From Mesodorylaimus sp. YZB2_4 (Eukaryota > Nematoda > Enoplea > Dorylaimida > Dorylaimidae): DNA of 64,000 bases. Positions 30,981-42,939 of this stretch are shown here, one piece after another. Numbering within the stretch: position 1 is the stretch's first letter; every line of letters starts with the position of its first letter. The stretch lies in the NCBI GenBank assembly GCA_030248295.1, contig JASANH010000908.1:496001-560000 (forward strand), written 5' to 3'. The position numbers and the translations under genes were made by a program. The notes below the pieces were generated by a model. The model ran no database searches. It was not told where the DNA came from and was given only the letters and a program-made list of their open reading frames with translations.

Positions 30981-33895
30981 TCATTTTCTTTTGTAGTCGG
31001 CCTTAACAGTCGTGTTTATATCCAGAATACGATAGAAAAGCAATTTCAGGCGTTGAGGAGTTGTTCTGAAAGGACGTGTTAGCTGTCGTAAACTACTTCA
31101 TCAAAATTTGTTGGCACTTACGCTTTGAGTACGTTGCATAAGAGGGACCAAGATGTGGTCACGTAAGCGTCATTCTTCTCCAGCAAGATTGCGTTGACGA
31201 TGGTCCTGGCGGTCTGGTCAACCGTGTGCGGTTGCAAGTAACTGAAACGAGATAAGTGTTGGGACTGCCAAGTTGGACGGAAGCTAGGAGCCAATTTGAG
31301 GCACCGAGTCAGGTAGCCCTTGATTTTTTGTGGGTTGGCTACCGTGTGTCTCCAAATGCCCGCGGGGCTGCCAACCACTTATGCTTATAGCCGGCCAGCA
31401 GTCGCGATATGATAAGCGAGGTGACCAACTCCGATGGCAGGCTCCCTCTGACGTCTCCACAAGCAGGCACCTCCGCCGAGGGCATCCTGTGCCAGCACCA
31501 GCATCGCAGGATGATACTGGGTGGCGATGATACTTTCAGGACCAGTTTCTGATTCTCTACATATCTGCCACGGCCTGCCTTTTTACGGGGCTAGGTGAGT
31601 ACCCAGAGCCAGGACTTACTGACTGACGTCTAAGACAAGTTCTCTCTCTGACAATGAGGACGGGATTACTAAACTTCCGTCCCAGTCAGGGTTGCTGGCC
31701 CAAGCAAATGCGGCCAATTCCTTACGAAGTGATTGTGAGTCACCGGGGCGCTCAGGGTACCCCGTGTGGAGCAGCCAAATAGGGGTCTTGTAGCATCAAT
31801 GGCGAAACTATTTTCACCACAGAGGCTTGTGTAATAGGCTGAATAGCCCTACAATGTGGAAACCGCGGGGAGCGGATAGTTTTAAAACCTCTCTGGGTAG
31901 GCATCATAGCCGTAGGAGGCAGACACATCAATGCTTGCCTAGCCTGGAGGAGTGTATCAAGCGGTCAGCGAAGGCAACCAGATACTCCACCTTCTCCACA
32001 GACCAAACACACCTACCACACTTATTGTAAGGTGAGAGTCTTACCGTGAGTTCACATTCAGGTGTTCCATGAGTGTAGTTCGAGTGAAGAACGGGTAGAT
32101 GGTGGTCAGTTTGATGCCGTGCTTGCCCGCGTGATGCAATTCGTATTCAAGCGATTCCATAATTCCACGGACTCCGAACTTGCTGGCACTGCACAAAATG
32201 ATATAACAAGGTCTGTGAGCGGGGGCTGACATCGGGACTCGAGCATTGCGCGCGAGCTACGCGATGCTGTGTACCAAAAGAGATTTCTTGTCGCTCCTTC
32301 AGGGTCTTCCAGACCTTTACACATTCTGCCATAATCAAGCATTAGGCTGACTGATAAAGTTGGGCAAAGTGAAATTGCGGCTGTTGTTAATAGAAGCCGC
32401 GCACTAAAGAGCCAAAGATCTGTGATAAGTTCAGATCCTAGCCCTACAATAATGCAAATGAAAAACAACGACCGCCAGAAATTAGAGGTGAAGACAATTC
32501 CCTCAGCATACTGTAACTCGCGTCCTGTGCCTGCCTGTGTCTTAGAGAACGGATCTTACGCCTAACGACTAAAGTCTGCTGTCCAACGTCCTGAGATCCA
32601 TCATGTCTTCACCCTGCAAGGGGGCGCCAAAAGGACCCACCTGTAGGCAGATTCGTTGACGCTACCAAAATAGGAAGACACAGATCCAACAGCAGCGATG
32701 TGACCCTCGTTCTTTTCCAGCATTCGAGGCAAGAAGGCGCGGATTGTCTAAAAAATTATGTGAGTATCGATCAGACAAACAGCGTCAAGTAAGGAGATTC
32801 AGGCAAAAAATCAGCGGGGCATTTCAGATGAACCAGACCTGATGCCAGGGCCAGCGTCCCGTGAGTTCATTCATGTGGTGCTGCCTGGTTATGGGCCACG
32901 TAAGGTCATTGAGGTCAGGTGAAGCCCGACGTGGCTAGTACGGTCAGCAGGTTGAGACCAAGTCAGCACCCAAAACACGCTCACCCAAAAATATCCGAGC
33001 AGATTGACGTCCATCGTTTTCCGAATATCCTCAACGGTCTGTTCTAAAAAGCTTTTGAAAATAAGAATACCAGCGTTGCACAGGACCAAATATGGATCGC
33101 CCAAGCTCGGATGTTTTTGAATCTTTAGAGCAACTTCTCGCATCTGATCCGGCTCTGTCACATCGACCGTGAATGGGACTGCGAGACCAGCATTTTGGTT
33201 TATCTCGTTGGCAGTCTGCTCGTTGAGGTCCTGAAAAGCCACAGTGACACGAGGGCCATGCATCGGCCGGATATTGGGATCGAAATTCAGGTGTCCGCGT
33301 GTTTGATCTGCATGGTGATATGGTCGACCATAATTCTGTCATGCATGGACCTGCAACAGTACCTCTCCCCCCCCCCCCCCCCCCGGTGTGGGTGCCTGGC
33401 AAACATACCGGGGTCGTAGCCAAGCGGGTTAAGGCGTCTGCCTCTCATGCTGGGTGCGCACTTAGAGGGTTCGACTCCCGCCTCGATACAAAATGATTGT
33501 CAAATATGTGTTCCTTAGCCCTCGAAGGCGCTGTACAGTGCTTGGCTATGGATAAAGTATGACATGCCATGAGTATGACATGGCTCCCGGTGGGCTAATA
33601 AACCACTGATTTCATGCCTCAGCCCCTTAGCATGAAGAGAGACAGGGAGCGCACCAGAGCCACTTACCTCATTAGCATCCAGCAGAGCAATCCTAGCACC
33701 CATGCTGGCAAACATCTTAGCCACCTCCCTGCCAATACCGGATGCACCACCCGTGATCACCACCGTCTTGCCAATCATGGGCTTAGGTCTCTTGGCCACA
33801 ACATCCACCAAGGTCATTATGTAACCAGCAGCTAATTCGTAAAAGAAAACTGCATGGGCCTTCGCTATATCTAATATTCGACCTGGCTCAACCAT
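30981..33895 (-). CDS. SDR16C-type short-chain dehydrogenase, copy A
   Basis: Six exons (minus): 33895-33668, 33230-32985, 32747-32641, 32188-32045, 31241-31122 and 31065-30981, all phases agreeing, 309 residues. Members of this family (RDH10, RDHE2, HSD17B11) oxidise or reduce retinoids, steroids or lipid alcohols at the ER or lipid droplets. An N-terminal hydrophobic helix is followed by the cofactor motif TGGASGIG (48-55), NAG (LCNAG), and the catalytic triad Ser180, Tyr193 and Lys197 (YSASK, rebuilt across intron 3). The exon 3 donor is GTGGGT, slightly unusual. Copy B lies next upstream on the same strand. The ATG is 7 bases after CTTTATTACAG. Confidence 0.9.
31327..31560 (+). repeat. 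Dispersed repeat family RF3, copy
   Basis: In intron 4 of SDR copy A. Similar to 37885-38075 with shared blocks TTTTTGTGGGT, GGCCAGCAGTC, GATATGATAAGC and GGATGATACTGG. Non-coding. Confidence 0.6.
33411..33590 (+). repeat. tRNA-derived SINE, full head
   Basis: Head resembles a Leu/Ser-class tRNA: A box TAGCCAAGCGG with D-stem GCC/GGC, and B box GGTTCGACTCC. A body follows (CAAAATGATTG, TTCCTTAGCCCTCGA, AGTGCTTGGCTATGGATAAAG) with an end built of TATGACATG units. A related copy on the other strand at 37121-37280 shares the B box, body and end. It lies in intron 1 of SDR copy A, just after a poly-C run. It is unlikely to be a working tRNA because the anticodon stem does not pair well and a shared non-tRNA body follows. 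Confidence 0.7.
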
Positions 33896-34975
33896 TTTAT
33901 TCCTGTAATAAAGATAAAGAAGAAATGGGTTCTGCAACAACTGCGCGCCTACAGAACATTCGCAGTGCCACCATACGCTGCACAGAGAATAGGTAGTGGC
34001 AATCCTCAAGGGCAAACTAGATTTAATTCATTCGTATGTTATGGACACACACGACTGCGTGCGTTCCCCTTCCCTTCTCCTTCTCTGCACTTGTTTCACA
34101 CATATTATGCTAGTCGTTATACGCGAGAGGAGTTGCGAAGAAGATACAATAAAACCTAATTGTACCGTGGTGTTGCAAAACGTACAGTACGTGCAGAGAA
34201 AAAAGCAAACTATACTTTACTGTACCATACAGTCGAGTCCGCGTATAGTCACACCGGATAATATCACAGTCCAGTTACTATCACAGGTTTTCGAAGCCCC
34301 AAATTTTTCCCCTGTACTTTGTGTGTACTCTGAGTTTGCCTCTAATCACACTGAATTTGGCCCAGTCCGCTTATTGTCACAAATTTCGTGGCCAGGCGGA
34401 GTAACGTCAAGTATTAAAAAAGCATTTACACTCTTGACAGTCTGAAACAAGTGCAAAATCGTCAAAAACTAGGATTTCTCGCAAAACAACGCCTGCATGA
34501 AGGTGCCTTCAGCTTTGATCTGACTGATCCTCATAATTTTGATTTCTTTGATTACGAAAGCTTTTGAAAAAGCGTTTCGTCGTCTAAAACGCTAGGGATA
34601 TACGAAAAAGATACAAAATGGCGATCAAACGCACGAAAGTAAAGTTTTGGCCATTTTAGAGTGTCCTTCGGTTTTAGTCACAGTCTAGATATTGTAACAT
34701 TTTCTTCCGTCCGGAGCTGCTGATATTAAGCGGACTCGACTGTAACTATTAGCCTTCAAAGCGGGTGTGGTAAGCGGCAGCATGACACCAAGATATTTTG
34801 CAGGGGCCCAGTAAGGCGTTGAATAATCATTCATCACGTGGCATCCAACAACACGTTCCTTGAGTACCCATATCACCTACTGATATGTCTCTAACAATTC
34901 AAACCTATGAAATTATTAACTGAAGACCAATAAAAAAGTGCAAATGGCTAGTCTCATTTCCTAATAAGCTATTAT

Positions 34976-37900
34976 TCATCTAGCGGATACAGCAACCAAA
35001 TGTTTGAAGGCCACTTTGACGCGTTGAGGTGCAGTTCTAAATGGAAATAAAATATAAGAAATGATAGGACAGTGGATGGGAATGTGGACTTACGCTTTCA
35101 GAGCATTACACCAGAGCGATATGAGGGTGCTAGTATATGCTTCGTTTTTCTCCAGTAAGATGGAATCGACGATGACTTGTGCCGTTTTTTCGACGGTTAG
35201 AGGCTGGAAGAGTCTAAAAAAATGCCGTGTCCACAATACAGTACAGTGTGCTGAAACACTGCACTATGACTATAGCATGTACCGTACAGTAGACATATGG
35301 TGTGGAAGCAAAGTTGTTAGGTGGACGCAGGCGGCTCGCAAGTAAAAGATAACAGGCCACGAAACCAGACAGGTTGCTCAGATCAGACACAAGAGAACGA
35401 GCGTCTCCTTCTGCTGTGTGTGTATCGAAACGATAAGCCAGTATGCGCATTGGTGGATGGGAAAAGGAGGTCTCATCATCGGGAGCTGTGTAAAGCGACA
35501 GCCCATCTACGCATAGTCTGGGAGAATCTCGTCAGTGAAGAGGCTCGCCTGGCAGTCGATCCACTGCACGGAGCCGACGGATGAGCACGTCACTCATCAA
35601 GGTGATGTTTCAGCCGCGTAATAGGGTCGGATGACCTGCTTGGCTGGCCTGGAGTTTTGGCGAGGTGCAAAGGCTCCACGGGCTATTCCTTCCAGTAGTA
35701 CGGATCCAGCCGTACAGTATGACATCAGCAACTTGCACTAGAAAGTCGGGTCAAGAGACGTCGTGACCCTGTTCAGCATGCCCCTTCTACAGAGGGAACC
35801 ATCCAGGGTGACATTCACAAAACCTATGCGAGATAAAAACTGGCACCTATGCACGCCATTTTGGCATCATTCCATATTCGGCAAAACATTTGAATATGCG
35901 TAAGAGTGTAAAAACGCGAAGTGCCCTCGCTTTACAATCCAACGTCATACTGCCTCAACTAGGGGCTGGACAAAATATGCTGCACTCAAATATTGACCAA
36001 ATTTGGAGCGATGGGAAAAAGACATGCATACCAGTTTTTACCTCACACACCTTTGACACTCTGTGGGTCATCCCAGACGGCCTCGTCGGTACAATCTATA
36101 CAGCGTAACCAAGCCTGGCAGGCGCGGGAGAGGATGTGACGAAAACTCCGACTGGCGCAAGGCAAGTCTTGCGACTAACTGCGGCTGAAACATCAACCCG
36201 AGGGGTTGCCGTTTCCCAGCCAGGGAGGGAAGGTCGATATCCCAGGCGGGTTATCTCCGCACTCGGCATGGCCCTCCAGGCACGAGGGTCATAACGGCAG
36301 ATTGTAACATCCCTTGATGAAATATCAAGTATACAGTACAGTCAACCTCTTCTCAGAAACCTATTGTCGGGACGAAGACTTGTCGACCGACTGCTGAATA
36401 GTGTTGGGTGAATGAACCGAGGCATAAGCAATGTTAGGATTGAAAGAGGTTTCGCATTGTATTCTCAATCAAGTCCATATGGCATGCCAATAAGTGCAAA
36501 ACGACCATATCACCAGAGGTGCGGGTTCGAATCCCACTCGAGATTCAACTTTTTGTATATCTCTTTGTACACGATGTTCCCTACGACCGAGTCGGCTGTA
36601 AGCAAAAAGGTGCGTACCTTGACTTGACAACGACACCATTCAACAAGGGTGTGTACGTGAAATAGGGATAGATAGTTGTCAGTTTGATCCCGTCTTTGCC
36701 TGCATCGTACACTTCCCATTCGAGCGATTCCATAATACCACGTACTCCGAATTTGCTAGCGCTGCAACAGCGTTTGTTTTTGTGAGATCAGTACACAGCT
36801 TATTTTGCACAGTACCTGTAGGCAGACATGTCCGTATTGCCAAAATATCCAGCTATGGACGATATGGCGGCTATGTGACCCTCATTCTTCTCCAACATTC
36901 GCGGCAGAAATGCACGGATTGTCTAGAAAAGCACAGGACGCGTGTGGCGCTCTCAAATGACTTCCTAAAGCTTCCGTTCCCGAAGTGTCAGGACAAGCAA
37001 GAAAACCGGCTGGGCCAAGCTACAAGTCTTCTGCTTGGAGATTCTTTCGCGTCACAGGTCAAAAGTACCCCATGCATAATAAATGCATTGTAAGGCCTCA
37101 ACTCTCATTATGCCATTTTTCCAGCATCATGTCATATTAATGTCATCATGTCATACTTTATCCAAAGCCAAGCACTATGCAGCGCACTCGAGGGCCAAGG
37201 AACGCATATTCGTCAATCATTTTGTCGGCGGGAGTCGAACCCTCCCCTGTAATTGGGCGCCCAGCGTGAGAGGCAGACGCCAGCAAACATTGGTGCTCTG
37301 TGGGCACAGCTTCAGCTGAAAAATGCAGTTTTTTCGTTTTCCTGCCATTTACTAATCAATATGACTGGCTTGTGGCATGAATTTATGCAGTAGAGAGGGG
37401 TAGAGAGAGTCACCCTGAGGCTACATATGTCCGCTAAGGTTGTCAAGGGTCCTGTGTGCGTGTATTATCCCTTACCCTGATGAAAATCATGTTTACCCCT
37501 ACTCGCATGATGAATTTAAAAAAAAAACGAGTGAATCACAGCAAAATTTTTGTAAAAAAAGGAAACAGGCAGAAATACACGTTTGAAAAAACCGGGTATC
37601 CCCCTCCTCTAGCATCGGGACCTTGCTCATAGCGCACACAGCTGCTGCAGGGTTCCCACCAGCTTGACAGGATGAATTCAAAGAAGGTTTTAGAGGATTT
37701 AGAGCAGAATTCTTCTAGATTTAAAGGAGATTTTGACCATACTTTTTGCCTAACCGGTCACAAAGGTACATTTTCTGGCATGAACTCTTGATGCTCTACC
37801 GCTGCAGGCTACATATCATCCTAACACAAAATCAACGCAATGGAAAAGTCATTACTAGGCTGCACAAAGTATATCCTTTTTTAATTTTTGTGGGTAGGGC

Positions 37901-40367
37901 CCAGTTCCCCACTGGCTTCTAACCCGTTTTGCCTAGGCCAGCAGTCCTGATGTGATAAGCTAGGCCATGAGGTGATCACCTCTCACGGCAGCTTCCCTGT
38001 GTGTCTCCACTACGAGCACGTCCACACGAGGGCGCATCCTGGGACGCTGGAGGATGATACTGGCTGAGAAGGGAGGTCACTAACCAACCAACCAACTGAG
38101 CCACCGCGGCTACTATAAAGTATATCCTGCCTAATCCCTTGAAGCCGGCAAATCGAGATTCCAGGCGAGGTCGTTTCTTCGCATGCTCCTTAACAGGAGA
38201 TCTCGATCCCGATGCCGACGTTTAGGCATCAAGACCCTGCATTAATCATGAGGCGAAGCATGCTAGATTGAAGGTACTGTCCGAAGGTGTTACGATCGCA
38301 TGTATAGGTACAGCAACAGCAATTCTAGGGGCGAGAGGAATGCTGACATGGCTTAGGTACCTATGTTTGGGCCTGTATCGCCTGAATGCGCCTAATTTTC
38401 GCTTATACTGTATATACTAAATGATAAATCGGAAAGACAAATTTCAAAAAACTGAACGCCTGAAAAGTGTCCACCAGCAGGTAAAATAGAGTAATATGCG
38501 AAAAAGGGCAAAAATCCAGACCCTAATTCCAAAAAGGTTCTCCTGACCTATCGGTAACGCTCCATGTTTATTTCTTATATTTCTCTTTGCAACTAATTTC
38601 TCTCTGGTCTCTGGCGTCAATTCAGAACATTTGTCACAGAGATCATGCTCATAAGAGAGAAGCCAAATTTTAGAGGAGGACCCGCCAAATTTAAGAAGGA
38701 TTAGAGGATTTAGGGGAGGGTATTGGAATCAGAGGAGGATTTAGAGGATTTAAAGGGTGGTGGGAACCCTGTGCTGTGCATAGCTACAAGCTATGTACAC
38801 CGCATACTACGCATGCATCGTAGCAGCTACGATGCATGCAAGGCAAGGTAATTGCATGCTAATGTGCGAGGCAAGGCATTGCAAATTTGAACAGCCGAGC
38901 AGGATCGTTAAAAAGCACATCATGACAATGGCCATATGGTTGTGCACTCTCTCTTTCAATCTTGTATAAAAGACGAAGTAACATTTTGCTCGCAGAAATA
39001 CTTGGCAAGGTCAAACCATGCTATGCAGGCCCAATTTTTATGACGTCTTGGGCAAAGGAGTTAACAAACTTTTGGACATCGCAAATGGTCTCATGTTGTC
39101 TCAAATAGTTGACAGCTAGCTCAGATTTTTGAGTCCATTGTGACTGGAGTTTTTACTCATCCCTACAGACAGCAAACTTTTTACCCTTTTCCCGTCGGAC
39201 AGGCGCTTGATAGTGGGCCCAGCTGTATCTTCCCACTGACTAGGGTCCATGTGATGCATGCTGGCTAGGAGGATGTGTTGGTGGCTAATCCGTCATGACG
39301 GCGGTTACCCCCAGCGAGTGCCCTGTGAAGACCCGCCCCATAGGCTCATCTTTAGGACCCCAGACGAACGAAGGGCCAGTCAACTACCGCCAGGCGTTGA
39401 AAGAACAGAGAGAACATCACTCTCTGTTCTTTGACGACCAGAGTTTAACCCCACAAAGACTGGCTTCCAGCTCAGCCAAGGTAACCGTGACCGAAGTCTG
39501 TGACTAGCAAGCTACACTAGCTCATTCACCCCGCCGACTATAAATATCACACAGCATATCTTTTGGTATTTATCAAAAAAACGGATGGTTCGACATGCGA
39601 CACCAATATGTTTCAAGACTTACCCAGAAATAGCCCAGAAGGTTGACCTCAACGGTCCTCCTAATATCGTTCTCGCTTTGGTCCAACATGCTGTTCAGGC
39701 TCATCACACCCGCATTGCAAACCACTAAATGTGGATCGCCCAAATTTGGATGTTTTTGAATTCGTAGCGCAACTTCTCGCATTTGTTCTGGCTTAGTTAC
39801 GTCGGCGGTGAACGGAATTGCGAGGCCAGCATTCTCATTGATTTCGTTAGCTGTCTGTTTATTGAGGTCCTGGAGAAAAGAGGAATGAGTGGACTGTCGG
39901 CCAGGGGCATCAGTCCGTCAAGACATCGGATTGTCGGTCAGGAGTCAACCAGGGAGTGTCGGATGGAGTCGGCGGGATGACAGGAGGGCAAGTCGTGCGA
40001 CCATACCCACGGCTGATACATCAACCCGAGAGGGACGTTTCCCAGCCAGGGGGGATCGATACTCTCTCCCACTTGCCATGGCCTTCCAGGCACGAGGATT
40101 GCACAAAAGTCCTGAAATTGTCGGACCCTAAATCTTTACCTCATTCATATCCAACAAGGCAATCTTGGCGCCAATATTGGCAAACATCTGGGCCACTTCC
40201 TTGCCGATTCCTGATGCACCACCCGTAATCACTACAGTTTTGCCGACCATGGATTTGGGTCTCTTCGCCACGGCATCCACTACGGACATGATGTAGCCGA
40301 CTCCTGCCTCATACAGGAACACTATAACCGCCGTCACCAAATCAACCATTCTCTCAAAACTGACCAT
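34976..40367 (-). CDS. SDR16C-type short-chain dehydrogenase, copy B
   Basis: Six exons (minus): 40367-40140, 39869-39624, 36922-36816, 36761-36618, 35213-35094 and 35036-34976, phases agreeing, 301 residues. Exons 1-5 have exactly the same lengths (228, 246, 107, 144 and 120) as copy A; only the last differs (61 versus 85). TGGASGIG (48-55), NAG (VCNAG), Ser180, Tyr193 and Lys197 are intact. Introns differ strongly in size: intron 2 is 2.7 kb and intron 4 is 1.4 kb, both filled with repeats. The ATG lies 8 bases after TATGCTGTTTAG, a likely trans-splice acceptor. The substrate is not predictable; the two copies probably differ, since the segment after the catalytic Lys is the most changed. 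Confidence 0.9.
35510..35735 (+). repeat. Dispersed repeat family RF2, copy
   Basis: In intron 4 of SDR copy B. Shares with 43890-44240 and 62020-62225 the blocks AGGCTCGCCTGGC, GAGCCGACGG, TTTCAGCCGCG, GAGGTGCAAAGGCTCC and CCTTCCAGTAGTACGGA. Non-coding. Confidence 0.6.
36095..36300 (+). repeat. Dispersed repeat family RF1, copy
   Basis: In intron 4 of SDR copy B. Contains the core GAAACATCAACCCGAGGGG, CCCAGCCAGGGAGG and CCTCCAGGCACGAGG shared with 39885-40110 and in part with 14820-15000. Confidence 0.6.
37121..37280 (-). repeat. tRNA-derived SINE, 5'-truncated
   Basis: Reverse-strand relative of the element at 33411. Keeps the B box (GGTTCGACTCCCGCC), body (CAAAATGATTG, GGCCCTCGA, AGTGCTTGGCTTTGG) and TATGACATGATG end, but begins inside the tRNA-like head (GCGTCTGCCTCTC) and lacks the A box. 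Sits in intron 2 of SDR copy B. Confidence 0.7.
37885..38075 (+). repeat. Dispersed repeat family RF3, copy
   Basis: In intron 2 of SDR copy B; partner of 31327-31560. Shared blocks TTTTTGTGGGT, GGCCAGCAGTC, GATGTGATAAGC and GGATGATACTGG. Confidence 0.6.
39885..40110 (+). repeat. Dispersed repeat family RF1, copy
   Basis: Fills most of the 270-base intron 1 of SDR copy B. Core ATACATCAACCCGAGAGGG, TTTCCCAGCCAGG and CTTCCAGGCACGAGG. Confidence 0.6.
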
Positions 40368-40823
40368 CTTGAATCCTAAACAGCATAAGCCAATAGCAAA
40401 TTACAAAGTGCCCGTCTGGCTTCAAAAAATTCACAGGTCGGGTTTCAAGGCCACGTTCGAAGAATGTTTAAAGTAAGAAACCGGACACAGCATTTTTGTG
40501 TGTAACACTACGTGGCAGGATCCAAAAACGATAAAAGTCATAGTTTTATGAACATCCTGCTCACCTGACGCTCTTCGATATGATCTATACTCTCGTTCTA
40601 TCTACTGTGTACTTCTGCTGTACAGGAGTGATAGTGATAGAGCTTTAGGGACGACCGACCCTGACCTTGGTTGAGCCACTAGCGCCTACAGTATGCCCTG
40701 TAACTATATTTTACCCATGTGCGCAATGACGTTTTCCGATCTTTGCGATCTTCGTTTATGAAATCATTGACTTGCCAAGTCAAAGTGGGCAGAATCACTT
40801 GAATTCCGAGATTTTCTTTAAGA

Positions 40824-42939
40824 ATGCCAGCGTTTGAACGTCCTCCTCAGGAACCCAGTCACTCGAAGGCAAACGATGAGAATGCAACGTGGGGTGAATG
40901 CTTGGCAAATGCGGCCGAAACCATAGCTCGAGCACCGGCCGGACAGCAACTGGCCATCGGTGGACTGGCCGGATGGTAAGCTGTTTCAGGAGGCTTTGGC
41001 TATCAAACGCACAACATTTGTCCAGCCCAGTCTTGGTCCTACGCCGTGATTGGAATACAGAGACTGGTAGACATCTAGCGAAGTAGCCTGTGTGTGGCTA
41101 GTCCCCCGCCGTTGCTCGTGTAGGCAGAGCCAGCATCGACCGATCCGATCCTGGACCTGGATCCCGATCTGAACCGGTCGATCCGCTCCAAGAAATAAAA
41201 TATAATGGGGATGACTTCTTTTGCACCACGCCCTCGCCAGCCTTCAGTTTTCTCGCTGTCGCTGTCATTCAGACCACTCTAAAGGACACCGAAGAACTAA
41301 TTAGCACCTTAAGCGGGATTTAACACCAAGTTGAGAGAAAAACTGGGGATTTTCTCATTATTCTTTTGTAGTATGCTTTACATTATTTTCAAGCAGGAAG
41401 AGCGCGAAGAATTTTAGTCGTCGTTTTGGCTAATGCTGCAGTCGGATCAGATTAAACTAATCCACCCATCGTTTTGACGGATCGGCTCTGCCAGATCTGT
41501 CGATGCTAGAGACAGAGCCCAAAGAACTTGACTGCAAGGACAAAGGGTCCGTAACTTATTATATAGCGAATAATTAACAGTGTCAAAGAAATCCCTCGAC
41601 TAACAATATGTGTTCACGAGCCTGTAATCGCAGTTCTGCGCAGCCCAATCATATTATCCTGGGTGCGTTAGATTCATCTTCGGATCGGCAATCCTTTTTC
41701 ACGCTCTCTGGGTGTTCTGCAAGTTATGGAAGTGCTGAAGCCAGATGGCCGACGAGAGATTATGTTTCCTGTGTTACTACTGTGCTTCATCCACTTTATA
41801 CTGGATCTGGATTAACCGAATTAGAGTCCCAAAAACCTTGACTTTGCATGGACAGAAGGTCCGTAATTAATTTCGTAGCGAATCCGATGTAATTGGCAGT
41901 GTGAAACAAAAGTTCTACTTATCTGCAATTTTTGTTTCAGGTGCCTCGGCTACACGTTCATGAAAATAGGAAAAGCCGTTGCAATAACAGTCGGAGGCGG
42001 TCTCATACTCCTGCATGTAAGTACAATATTTCTTGTTACGTTATGACTTGCCCCTCCATATGTTTGTTTCTCCACTCGAGGCAAGGAATGTCTTACGCAA
42101 CAACCTAAGACATTAGGGGTGATACACAACGGGTTCGCTACAGACCACCTAACCGTTTGAAACATCAACTACATAGACAAGTTTCTGGCCCGCCCAAAAG
42201 GACAATAAGATACGCGGCTCCATTACTGAGGAGGAGGACCAAGTACTGAATCTTCCTTCCCCATGGACGACCACGACTGCAGCACACAACAAAGATTGCA
42301 CTCAAGCTTATTTAGCGCAAATGACAGCCATGACTACCTAAAACCGCTGCTGAAACCGATTCCGTTGTTTTGACCGCCCTGCTTCTTTATTGCAGATCGC
42401 CAGCTACAATGGTTACGTTCAAGTGAATTGGCCGAAAGCAGATAGCCAAGTAAAGCGATGGAGACAACGGCTTGAAAAGGAACTCGGGGTTGCCAAAGAC
42501 CCAAGCACGGCTGATAAGGTATTTTCAACTTTTTATGCAGCACTGTGCTTGCGATGGGTCAAAAATCTGTCCAGGGAGAAGCTAGAAAATAGGCCAGAGT
42601 ACCTCTGTGAGACAATATTTTTTTATAGCGTCGATAGATACAAATTTACAGTACACGAAATATCTGGCAGATGGCAGCCTCTGACATACTGTATTTCTAA
42701 TCGAGTGTATGGCTTCCTCCTTACACTTTCAAAACCAAGTGCACTGGAGAACATGTCTTTGAGGATTCGGGGATGAAGGAGCACTTATACGAAATAATCA
42801 ATGTCCGGCAGACGCAATTACTCTGTTGGCCTTATCTACAGTATCTCTATCGTTTCAGGTTGTCCAATTCGCAAAAGATCACGCTTATTTGGCGGGTGGC
42901 CTCGCTGGTGGATTTTTCTTGGGTGTCGGATCAGCGTAA
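40824..42939 (+). CDS. FUNDC1: FUNDC1-like mitochondrial outer-membrane protein
   Basis: Four exons: 40824-40975, 41941-42016, 42396-42518 and 42859-42939, phases agreeing, 143 residues (human FUNDC1 has 155). FUNDC1 sits in the mitochondrial outer membrane and recruits LC3 for mitophagy. Conserved parts: QQLAIGGLAGWCLGYTFMKIGK, KAVAITVGGGLILLHIASYNGYVQVNW and the Gly-rich last segment (LAGGLAGGFFLGVGSA). The N-terminal YxxL LC3-interacting motif of human FUNDC1 is not present in the predicted first exon (MPAFERPPQEPSHSK...). The ATG follows TTTTCTTTAAG by one base, so a different first exon cannot be ruled out. Intron 1 is 965 bases. Confidence 0.85.

Noticed and set aside
33411..33490. Functional tRNA-Leu/Ser gene
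   Set aside because: A and B boxes are good, but the anticodon stem does not pair and a related copy shares the non-tRNA body, so it is a SINE.
36440..36545. tRNA gene around the box GGTTCGAATCC
   Set aside because: The B box is perfect, but the T-stem has a mismatch and no D or anticodon arms could be folded upstream.
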